Of a stretch of 64,000 bases of DNA, positions 51,150 to 60,302 are shown one piece after another (positions within the stretch are counted from its first letter, which is position 1; each line of letters begins with the position of its first letter). The stretch is taken from positions 80,841,178 to 80,905,177 of the forward strand of contig OW804098.1 in NCBI GenBank assembly GCA_942159475.1. The letters run 5' to 3'. The notes under the pieces were generated by a model, which searched no databases, was not told the DNA's origin, and was given only the letters and a program-made list of their open reading frames with translations. The position numbers and the translations under genes are program-made. The stretch comes from Sthenelais limicola (lineage: Eukaryota > Annelida > Polychaeta > Phyllodocida > Sigalionidae).

Positions 51150-52714
51150 GGGGGGGGGGGGGCTTAGCAAAAGTTGCATTGCACTATAATATACGATTTG
51201 ACTCTATCACTACCAAACCGAAGCATCAAATTCACTGCATCATGTTGATTTCGGTTATGGACGAATTTCTGAATGTCTCAAATGAGAAAAGGCGACATCT
51301 AGAAAACAACACAAGCAAGTATGGCACTTTCCAAAATAGACAATATTAAATTCCTTAAAAGTTACAAAGTAGCATTTGCCAGATTCGGAATCAGGAGATT
51401 TTGCAGATTTGGAATCAATCAAAAAACGTCGGTATGAGCCGATATGCAAGGTTCACCAAATAAATGATATTCTGGGCTATTAAAAATGAAGCCAGGCTAT
51501 CGGCTCCATAGGCTTTGCACTCTCAGAATCACGGACCAATTTTTCGAAAACTGCAAGGAATTGCATGGAATATTATAATGTAGGATATTAGCAATTGGAA
51601 TCTGCTGAAAATCGATGCTGGAACGAAAATCAATATTTTGGGGCTGAGCCTAACCTAGATTTTTGGCACACTTTTCCCCAGCGCCAGGTTCAAATGCCAA
51701 CTCCAGAGACTCCTCCTCTTTGCGCCAACGACCAGAGATCGAGTCCAGTTTAATTGGTGGTGACAGAAACAGTGGCTCAGTTGGGTTGAGGTTTCAATTT
51801 CACTCAGAGAAAAACATCGCATTAAAGTTATCCAAGTCTTGACTTAAGGTTCCTTTCTCTAGTGCCAGATGTCCCGACGATAATATCTATTTTTAGGGAT
51901 CGCTCAGCTGTTGCTGGCAATCCATGCCAATGCAGCGTTTCGCTTCCATTTCTGTGAAGAAGCTGACATCTCAAGCATTATTGAATGAATAAATAAAGCG
52001 TTGTTGAGGAAAATTGTGGTATAATTTAATTACCTTTGCTAGGTTTTAAGAAATATATTGATGGAGTAGAATTTGATCTCGTATGATTTTTGCATTAAAT
52101 GGAATAAATTTCTGGTAAAATCAGATGACAACGACGTGTATAATGAGACAAGATGAGAGATTGGTTGACGATGGGTAGGAAATTTAACTGGCATTTAAGT
52201 GAGAGGTAGAGCGGGGAAAGGTAGTCTTGAGGATGTGCAAAGAGGAATGTATACTGTAGGCTGGACATCTAGGGACAAGGGATTAGTTAGGGGAAATTAT
52301 GATAGGTGGAGTGTAAGTATGCCTCAATAATGCAAACACATTGCCACAATCTGGTCCAACGCACATCAAATTATCTGTCAAGGAAATAGATTTGGACTCC
52401 CGGAAATTGGAGTGAGAGTAGTGATTGTGGTGAAACTGAGCACTCCTTTCAGCTATATTCCCACATTGGACACACCTATTAACTCAACCCCTGATAACAC
52501 TTTGATAAATGTACATGAAATGATAGCGTTGCTTTCCTATGTGTTCTTCGGCGTTACCTTTCCCCTGATCAAGATAGCATGACTAGATCGCAACTTGGTA
52601 ACAAAATTACCAAGTTGACATGTTAAAAAGGAAAGTGGCATGTTCCTTAATTAAGGCAAAAAATCTAATTATCTAATTCATTTCGTCAAAAAATCTAATT
52701 AAAGGAAGACTACA
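51150..52714. other. No gene recognised
   Basis: A poly(G) run continues from the MITE end to 51162; nothing else. Confidence 0.45.
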
Positions 52715-52860
52715 AAAAAAACCTAAAGGGTGGGTTTATCATGTTTAAAACAACTATTGTTATGAAATAAACATTTATTAGTTCCTGAAAGGTGGTTTCA
52801 TTAAAACAGGTTTTCATCTACTATATTTCAGACACACATTTGTGTTTCTTTGGCCTAAGC
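52715..52860. mobile_element. Diverged copy of the 50.8-kb MITE
   Basis: Shares AAAACAACTATTGTTATGAA, then CATTT, AGTTCCTG and AGGTGGTTTC in the same order as 51010-51068, and ends near ACACACATTTGTGTTTCTTT. Ends are eroded. Confidence 0.5.
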
Positions 52861-54316
52861 TTCAATCTGCTGTATTTTTTCTGGTCCTTGCAACTGATGT
52901 GGCTTGTACTCGACAAGTCAAATAACTAATATGAAGTCTTTTGTTTAAAGAGTTTTATTCAGCAACGACATTTTGCAAATTAGTAACAGTTTTCTCAGTA
53001 CGTGCGGTATCTAATAAACATACAAAATTACCAAAAAAGTATATTACGTAAATGAACATGACGCTGAGGATGGGTAGGAAATTTAACTAGTTACGAGTAT
53101 AGATCTATGTCCTTGCGATCATGTATCATTCAGGCTCATGTGTATATATATATACTATTTCCTCAACTGTCCAGAAATCGTGTCTCAACTGGAAACTATT
53201 TTTCAAAAACTTCTTAGTTTCTCTTTTAAAGGCAAGTGGGTGGGCATTGTTTTGGGGTTATAAGATAAATGCATATTTCTTTTTCTCTGTATAATATGTA
53301 TGAACGCAGTTGAGCAGTAGCTCTTGTCAAAGGGCATAGTTGACATGAATGGTTCTAAGTCTGATTGTAGTTAATTATGCCCTAGATATAGTTGTATTCA
53401 GGGCCAGAACTTTTCAAGGTTAAAGTGACAATTGTGTACCTTAATCGAATAACTTAGAAGTGAACTGCATCATGTGAAAGCCCATGGCAGAGAATGTCCT
53501 TGAGCAATCTGTTGTTATCTTAGTTTTCACATTATTAATTGTTGTTCTTGTAATCTTAAATAAATTTCAAGATTTTAAAGAAAACGCCATCTTTACAAGC
53601 CATTGTAAATCTGGGTCTATGACGGTCATGATTCAACAATACACTTACAGTAGATGTTCTTCGGAGATAAAGGAATCACGTCTATCCAAATGGTTTGAAC
53701 AACAACGCAGTAACATCAATGCTGTTTCACCACTCTACATTATGTAATGACAAATGTCAAATGCATGCAGTCACACTTCTAACCTTTTCCCTTTTTCTAG
53801 TCTGCAGGGTTGGTGCACTCATCGTAATACTTGCCACGGTGTAATGTTGCTCAAACGGCAGAGAAAGGCTTATGGGAAGTTCTGACATCTTTTCCGATCT
53901 TTTCTTGGAAATGCGTATCAGAGGCGATGCAATCAAAGCATTGTTGGCCGACCAGCAGTCACGTTCTGATCAATACCGTGGGCGCTTGTCTAAGGAGCAA
54001 TATGACTTAAGTTGGGGATTGGAAATAAAATAGGTCTGTCAGACAAACATCTGAGAATGGTTTTATTATATCTTTAGTGATTTCCCCCCAAAGCTTTACT
54101 GCGTCATTTTCTTTTATCTAACAAGTATTGAGCGAGATTTGTATGTCTGGATAGAATTATTGTGTTGCAAGAAAGGTTCTTGATATGGAGATTGATTTGA
54201 GCTTTCTGCAAATAAAAATGCATTTAGATTTTTAAAATATCATCGGTTTAAACTGGCATCCATTCAACTTTGCACTCCCGCTATATATAAATCGGTTCTA
54301 ATTTTAACCATAATAT
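52861..54316. other. No gene recognised
   Basis: An 87-codon frame at 53484-53747 starts with a good CCATGG context and has one hydrophobic segment (residues 9-25), but no known relative; chance is likely. Confidence 0.45.
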
Positions 54317-54560
54317 ATATGGGTCAGATTTTCAGAAAATGTACAATTCGCCTTCACCAATCCTCTCAAATAACCCACATTTAAGAAAGAAATCAGCTTC
54401 AAAATGCAGTTTAACATAACAGAACTGATACTTTAAATCAATGCGATACCAAATATACTCAGAAGTACCCAAAATTTATAATTTCTTTAGCACGATTTAG
54501 CAGAAGTTCCTTAATATGTAGAGCTGCCAATTGTACATTTTCTGAAAATCTGACCCATAT
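54317..54560. mobile_element. MITE with 32-bp perfect terminal inverted repeats
   Basis: ATATGGGTCAGATTTTCAGA begins the left repeat (54317-54348), which matches the inverse at 54529-54560 exactly. Total 244 bp, no ORF. The end sequence CTGAAAATCTGACCCA also occurs at 5927-5942 beside the palindromic minisatellite. Confidence 0.8.
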
Positions 54561-55449
54561 AGGAGTCGCGCTTATTATGATCCAAGAGACGCATATGCCA
54601 TAAGAAACTACATCCTAGAGACATGTCAGTCGATTGCGGGCCATACTCTGTTTTTTATGTTGCATACTTCCGTGGCCATGATGGAGATTCTGTAGACAGT
54701 AGTAGTCTGTTGGGGTATCCTACCTTCTCAGTCTCATGCAGGCCCCCGCAATATGTAATCCTACTGTGATCACAGTAGCAGCTGATAGTAAGACAGAATT
54801 ACAAACATAAGAGGCGTAAATAAATATCACAGGTTGTATGAAAACTATTTGGAAAAGTTGGGAAGGGATATCACAATCCTCAAGCTCATGCTTCACCATC
54901 TTGAAAGACATGTAAATTGTCTATTTTCACCCCAAGAGTGAACGGATGATCGTCTATTATGAAGACATATAAATGGTCGATTCTCACGAAATAGCTTCAA
55001 TTGCTGTTTTTGCAGAAAAAGTCATATAATTTATTCAATTTTAACCGCACACAATCTTAATCAATCCTATATCATTACAGGACCTCAGAACCTTCTGGGA
55101 TACCATACATTTGTGCATGTAAAATCAATATTATAGGTCAAAATAGCCCCAAATTAGGGTATTTTCGCCTACAAAAACTGATGTTGAGGCATTCATGACT
55201 CAAATGAATGAAAACGCACTAGTGTCAAGTCAAAACACTCAGCATAAAGATTATTTCTAGCAAAAATGAATAACATCTTTATGTGAATAAATATTTTACA
55301 GGGGTAAATATCATGGGGAAGTTTTATGCTGACTGAGCGTTAACACATACATTACTAGCCATAATGTGTTTGACCATTTCCTCTAAACTTGTCATGTAAC
55401 TGTATAAAAAAAGAAATAAAAATACTTATATATATATAACATGAGAATA
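54561..55449. other. No gene recognised
   Basis: AT-rich sequence upstream of the LINE; the LINE 5' boundary could lie within it. Confidence 0.45.
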
Positions 55450-55458
55450 ACAATAAGA

Positions 55459-55475
55459 ATGGCGGCCATTTTGGA
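55459..55475 (+). promoter_or_regulatory. YY1-like motif near the presumed LINE 5' end
   Basis: AATGGCGGCCATTTTGG contains two opposed matches to the YY1 core (CCAT). A YY1 site directs transcription initiation in mammalian L1 5' UTRs. Its position 270 bp ahead of ORF1 is suggestive; function and the actual 5' end are not shown. Confidence 0.25.
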
Positions 55476-55728
55476 TTTTGGTCCTGATTGAATGGCATCT
55501 GCCACCAAAATGATTCATTCACACATTACCAATAGCTATAACATGGCGCCGACGCGGCAACAACACACTGGCTAGGCTCCGGTAAAATCCGCTCCACGGG
55601 ACCTAATTACGCAAATGTGAATACTCAAAAGGACTGAACCTGTGAAATGGACTATTCTGACATTCGGAACATATACGTTTTTTTAAAATCATGTTCTGAA
55701 GAAATAGTAATATACATTGCTAGTATTA

Positions 55729-57672
55729 ATGCCAGTGGATTTACCCCAAACATCGCCCACTGGGGCAGGGACACCGGTACCCACACTCTCTCACCCAGCA
55801 CCCACAACCACTAACTCATTGATGCTACGGAGATTAACATCAAACCTAGTCAACGACTCATTCACCTCCAGTGATCTACCACTTAGAACAAATAGACGCC
55901 AACGACAATCTACAACCCAACCATTATTGCTCAAAGAACAAGCCCCAAGGTCAAGGTTAGTTGACAAAAATAGTGATAGTGACAGCAGTACGAGCACCGA
56001 CACTTTCACTAGTGACACTAATAGCACAATGACAGAGAATGCTGAAGATAGCAAGCTAGAAGCAATGGATCTCGCAAAAACTGATCTAAACCCCACAGAC
56101 CCACAGAATAAGAATAAGATTGCCACACAACAAGTACCCGCCGAAATGAAAACCCAACCCACTCCACAAGCCCCGATACTTGTTGATCCAACGCATCTAC
56201 AAAACTTAATACAACTAGCCCTAGCTCCCAAGATTGACGAACTAAAAACCCATTATGACCAAAGTAATCGGCAGCAGACCGCAACGTTGACAGGACAAAT
56301 CCAACTGATTTCTGACGACCTGGCAGCCCATAAAACTGAATATGACATCAAATTGACCAACCATAATAAGCGAATAACAAAATTGGAGGAAACATTAGAC
56401 CAAGATGAACTCCGAAACTTAGTAGCAACAATCACTAAGCCAACGCTAGATGGGGTCGATACCAAGATAGATACCAAGATAGAAACATTCCAACAAGGAG
56501 TACAGCAGACATTAGATGAACTAATGAAAAACAGAAAAGACGATCTTGGGGAGCAAGAGGGCCAGGATGAGGATCTATTAAATCAACAACACCCCCAGAC
56601 TGATAGAGAAGAGATGGACGCAATAGTGGAAACACAATACAAATATGAGGGAATGATGGCTCAAGCATCACGCACGCGAGAAAAAATGCAAGCACAAATT
56701 GACCAGCTCATCGAGAAATGTGAGATTTTAGATCTAAAATCAAAAAAGCTAAATCTCATATTTGATGGTATAGAAGAAGAAAAAAATGAAAATCTTCCCC
56801 AAAAAATCGCATCTCTATTAGATGGGCTCATAGATAAGTTTGACGAAGACGATATCGACGCAGCATACCGCCTGGGTAAATATAAGAAAGACCAGCGACG
56901 CCCAATACTAATCACACTCCAAACACTCCTAATAAAGGACGAAATCCTCCGTCTAGCCAAGGAAATAAAAGCGCAATCCAACAATCCAAATCTCTGGATT
57001 AATAAAGATGTGCCAAGTGCGATACAGAAAAGAAACAACATAGCAAGAAAGTGTGCGAAACGCCTGACTGAAATGGACAAGGACCACGCCCCCTCCACGC
57101 GGGGAGGTGGCCTAGTCTACAAACGTAAATATTATGACCAAAACAACCTTCACCTTCTCCCATGCGGAGCTAGGCCGGAGGACCTCAAGTCCCAGAAGTT
57201 TCCCAAAACAAACGGGCTAGGCTTTCAAGGAGAGCATAGCTACCTGTCCAATTTTTTCCCCTGTAAATTCTGGTTCAATGAAATAGAATATAATTCCGCC
57301 GAACAAGCTTTCCAGCACCAGAAAGCCCTGACCAACGACACGCCTCAGAATACGAAACTAGCAGTAAAAATCTACTGCTGTGACAGCCCGTATGAAATCA
57401 AGAAGCTGTCGTCAGACATTACTGTCACACAAGAGTGGATAAAAGGTGAGAACGACTGTTTATACAATATTGTTCGCTCCAAATTCGCTCAGAACCAGGA
57501 CCTAAAGGAAAAACTAGTAAATGCGGACTATGACCATTTCTATGAGATGACGTATGATCGAAAGTGGGGTACCGGGCACCGGTTGTTCGAGCGTGGATTC
57601 GATCCACAGGTGCATATGAAGGGTGAGAATCAGTTCGGGGAGATGTTAACCAGACTTAAAAACTCGTATTAA
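55729..57672 (+). CDS. LINE ORF1: coiled coil, L1-ORF1p-like RRM/CTD and C-terminal NADAR domain
   Basis: A 647-aa protein. The frame opens after a TAA at 55708; the first ATG is at 55729, and the TTG 12 nt upstream is not a credible animal start. Residues 1-140 are Ser/Thr/Pro-rich and probably disordered. Residues ~160-340 are charged and heptad-like, ending in REKMQAQIDQLIEKCEILD, consistent with a trimerising coiled coil. Residues ~340-465 resemble the L1 ORF1p RRM and CTD: NLIFDGIEEEKNENL, AAYRLGK, RRPILITL and LWINKDVP are typical of that family, which binds single-stranded RNA and acts as a chaperone in the retrotransposition particle. Residues ~497-645 match NADAR (YbiA-like): YLSNF at 505-509, SAEQAFQHQK at 523-532, a long SKFAQN helix, KWGTG at 612-616 and GENQFG at 632-637. 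NADAR proteins act on ADP-ribose-linked or riboflavin-precursor N-glycosides. The fusion is read directly from one uninterrupted frame; its role in the element is unknown. The Kozak context at the ATG is weak (T at -3). Confidence 0.88.
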   Translation: MPVDLPQTSPTGAGTPVPTLSHPAPTTTNSLMLRRLTSNLVNDSFTSSDLPLRTNRRQRQSTTQPLLLKEQAPRSRLVDKNSDSDSSTSTDTFTSDTNSTMTENAEDSKLEAMDLAKTDLNPTDPQNKNKIATQQVPAEMKTQPTPQAPILVDPTHLQNLIQLALAPKIDELKTHYDQSNRQQTATLTGQIQLISDDLAAHKTEYDIKLTNHNKRITKLEETLDQDELRNLVATITKPTLDGVDTKIDTKIETFQQGVQQTLDELMKNRKDDLGEQEGQDEDLLNQQHPQTDREEMDAIVETQYKYEGMMAQASRTREKMQAQIDQLIEKCEILDLKSKKLNLIFDGIEEEKNENLPQKIASLLDGLIDKFDEDDIDAAYRLGKYKKDQRRPILITLQTLLIKDEILRLAKEIKAQSNNPNLWINKDVPSAIQKRNNIARKCAKRLTEMDKDHAPSTRGGGLVYKRKYYDQNNLHLLPCGARPEDLKSQKFPKTNGLGFQGEHSYLSNFFPCKFWFNEIEYNSAEQAFQHQKALTNDTPQNTKLAVKIYCCDSPYEIKKLSSDITVTQEWIKGENDCLYNIVRSKFAQNQDLKEKLVNADYDHFYEMTYDRKWGTGHRLFERGFDPQVHMKGENQFGEMLTRLKNSY

Positions 57673-57708
57673 AACTACCATATTTAATTTCAGACTTAAC
57701 AAGCTACC

Positions 57709-58362
57709 ATGGCGCCCCGTCCAATCTTAATAGTTGGAGACAGCAGAATACGGGACCTTGCTCCATATCTTTATCAGCATTTACCAACGCCAGCCTACCA
57801 CCGGGTACGTGTACTGTCATACCCGGGCGCCTCACTCGGCTTGGCAGCGCATTTGGCGCATGATGATATATTCGCAGAGAAACCTTTACTAGTTATTTAC
57901 CAAGCAGGTTTATGCTCAATCACTCGAAGGGATTCATCCACGAGACAAGTCACCATGCCACACACCTTAACTACTACAGTCCAAAATTATGAAGATGATT
58001 TAGACTATGTGCAGGAATATACAGAACGAGCCATGCTGCCGTACCATTGCCCAGTCTCTTTCTGTACGATAGTGGGTATGGACCTAGCATGGTATAATAC
58101 ACGTCTACCAGGCTACACACACCACCACCAATATCGCCTCAATGAAGCAGTTCTCCTGATAAATCGCAAAATTTGTGGCAAGAATGCCAGGAATGATGTC
58201 CCAACTCCTACAGTCCACGACCTCGTCCACCACAACAGTAGAGCTGGTAAACAAAACCGATACGATAGGCTTGGAGATGATGGATGCCACCTCGACAGAG
58301 ATGGCCTAGAAAAATGGGCCAAGCATATTGGCAAAGCCATACGGCAGATGAATGTGATCTAG
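57709..58362 (+). CDS. LINE-encoded SGNH hydrolase (GDSL-type esterase) as a separate ORF
   Basis: A 217-aa protein starting 36 nt after the ORF1 stop, at an ATG with excellent context (ACCATGG). Block I is IVGDSRIRD at residues 8-16, with nucleophile Ser12. A block II glycine lies in YPGAS (39-42). Block V is DDGCH at 190-194, giving the Asp191/His194 pair. Block III is atypical: YQAGLCSIT (64-72) stands where SGNH enzymes usually have GxND, so an oxyanion-hole Asn appears to be missing or displaced. SGNH domains are known in CR1-clade LINEs, usually within ORF1, where they are thought to act on lipids or acetyl groups and aid particle or membrane interactions. Here the domain stands alone between ORF1 and ORF2, so it needs reinitiation, a separate transcript or splicing to be made. 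Family assignment is strong; substrate unknown. Confidence 0.82.
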   Translation: MAPRPILIVGDSRIRDLAPYLYQHLPTPAYHRVRVLSYPGASLGLAAHLAHDDIFAEKPLLVIYQAGLCSITRRDSSTRQVTMPHTLTTTVQNYEDDLDYVQEYTERAMLPYHCPVSFCTIVGMDLAWYNTRLPGYTHHHQYRLNEAVLLINRKICGKNARNDVPTPTVHDLVHHNSRAGKQNRYDRLGDDGCHLDRDGLEKWAKHIGKAIRQMNVI

Positions 58363-60140
58363 GCCACCCACTCAACCATGGTTACTACGCGAAATAGTGC
58401 CCCAATGAGACAATCACTACCACAAACCCACTACATAAAGACTTGACGTACATCAGTCCCAAAACATGCACAGCAGAACCAACGCCAAGCATAAGAACAC
58501 TCAATCATAACTACTAGATTACGATAAGTATCGATATTTTTATAAAAATATAATCCAAAGACTCACGAACAATACCCCAACTCATAACAATACATGCTGA
58601 TCCATCCAGGCCACCTAGTTAAGAGACATTGCTCCATACTATATTTGATACAATAATCCATTAATAAGTCTTACAATTAACAGGTGCTGAAATCTATGAT
58701 TTGCTGATCAATGACTAATAACTTAAAAAATCATAAAAATTTGGTACTAGATTGTGCGTACTACCATATTGTAGAGGTTATGTGGCGTGAAGTACTGAAA
58801 GACCAGAGGACGTGACCAATGGTCGAGGTTATAAAATGTGACTCACCCAACGACTAAGGTCGATATGGACGATAATTTCTTAAAAATTACCATGTTATAA
58901 AGCTATAATAGCTTACTATTAATTACTACTTATCTCCATATCTCCTGATCATGATAAAAGATCGACGTAGATGGTAATTTCCCTAAATTGTATATATGTT
59001 GACATGAAACACATGGACCAAAATTAAAATGTGTTGGGATTAAGACAAGCCCTAATCCTACCCGTCCAAAGGTACAAAGGTACTATTCTATGACTATGTG
59101 AATCATTCAACGATAAACTTTGATATGAAAGAGAGTTTCCCTATAAATTACTTATTCGACCTGTATCTAATAATATATAATCACATGAGACACATGTACA
59201 TGTATGTCAAAGGTAAAAATTGTTCTAAAATGGACAAAAGTTGAGCCCAGTACAGAGCCCAACTTACTTTAGTTTAGTCCCCAAGTGGAAGTTATGTTAT
59301 GTTATGTTATGTTACGTTATGACCCCAGATCAGCTATGTTGCGATCTCATGATAGATGTACACCAAATTATGCTTTATACTCTGTACAATGTTACACCAA
59401 AATATCTAAAGAAACAGGAGCCAGCGAAACTGCGTGCTCTCGACCTAGTCTAACTCTGCTAGCCTATGGTGAAAACTGCGCCCCACTGTGATCTCGGGAT
59501 GTATATCACTCAGCTATATATTGACCTAATTATACCACTTAGCCTTATATTGACCTAATCTCGCCCTTGCCCAAGCAGCTGGTAATGTTATGATCTCGGG
59601 CTGGTCTATGATAAATGCATTGTATTGCGATCTCAGAATACCTGTGCCATACTCCTATGAAAATGTATACCTCACCATACTATGACATACCCCGTAAGAC
59701 ACAGGACCATAAATGACCTAGTATGATTAATCTCATACTAGCCCCGACTAGAAACATAAATGTATTAAAGTAAAATATGTTATATAGCCGAGTTCTGATT
59801 TAAACAGGACATTGAGTTACAACCGAGCTATGATTGAACTATGTTCCTTGTTTACTGTATATTATACTATAAATCGCAAACCATAATAGGGTCAGTATAA
59901 TGCTATGCTATTGAGACATTGGGTGATTTATGTTAGAGTAGCTATCCTGAATATGAATATACTGTAAATATTGCCCATGTCCACCATGACAAGATCATTA
60001 TAACGCCATGCCATCGAGACACTATGTGATCATACTAGAGAAGCTATCCTGAATATGGAAAATTATGTAGAATTATGTCTTTGATATAAACGTGTTGGAA
60101 ATAGACTTACTATTCTCGCTTAATTAATGGGATAGAATGA
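58363..60140 (+). other. 1.8-kb non-coding spacer inside the LINE
   Basis: No long ORF on either strand. It holds diverged short repeats. The clearest is a pair of ~60-bp segments at 59898 and 60001, both running through GCTATCCTGAATATG, about 103 bp apart. There are also repeated GATCTC-containing phrases between 59340 and 59640. Such a long gap before the EEP-RT frame is unusual for a LINE. It could be an intron, an internal promoter region for ORF2, or decayed sequence. Confidence 0.6.
59291..59321 (+). repeat. (TTATG)n microsatellite inside the LINE spacer
   Basis: Five to six pentanucleotide units, the fifth with one substitution (TTACG). Confidence 0.85.
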
Positions 60141-60143
60141 CTC

Positions 60144-60154
60144 ATTCTCACCAG
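60144..60154 (+). promoter_or_regulatory. Possible 3' splice acceptor before the ORF2 frame
   Basis: A pyrimidine-rich ATTCTCACCAG lies just after the TGA (60138) that opens the ORF2 frame. The frame then runs 162 nt to the first ATG and reads as plausible protein. An exon starting at 60155 would enter ORF2 in frame without needing a local ATG. No donor was identified, so this is inference. Confidence 0.22.
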
Positions 60155-60302
60155 GTCTCATAAATATGCGCCATATGGGTCCCATGATGCGGACCACCCG
60201 GCTATACCGAAAAACGGTATAGCGAGCCCAGAAATACCAAAGAATGTAACCTTTTTGCTCGACGATAATAATGACTTCAAAGTCATTAAAGGAATTAAAA
60301 TA

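Noticed and set aside
51650..51700. Possible pol III B box GGTTCAAATGCC
   Set aside because: No cloverleaf could be drawn and the upstream A box is poor.
53484..53747. 87-codon ORF with a hydrophobic segment and CCATGG start
   Set aside because: Interesting context, but no homology or splice structure was recognised; too short to claim.
55717..55728. TTG start for ORF1, and likewise TTG at 60255 for ORF2
   Set aside because: Non-AUG starts are improbable in an animal. The first ATGs at 55729 and 60303 are used instead.
55791..57098. Minus-strand ORFs of 74-146 codons within ORF1
   Set aside because: Shadows of the ORF1 coding strand.
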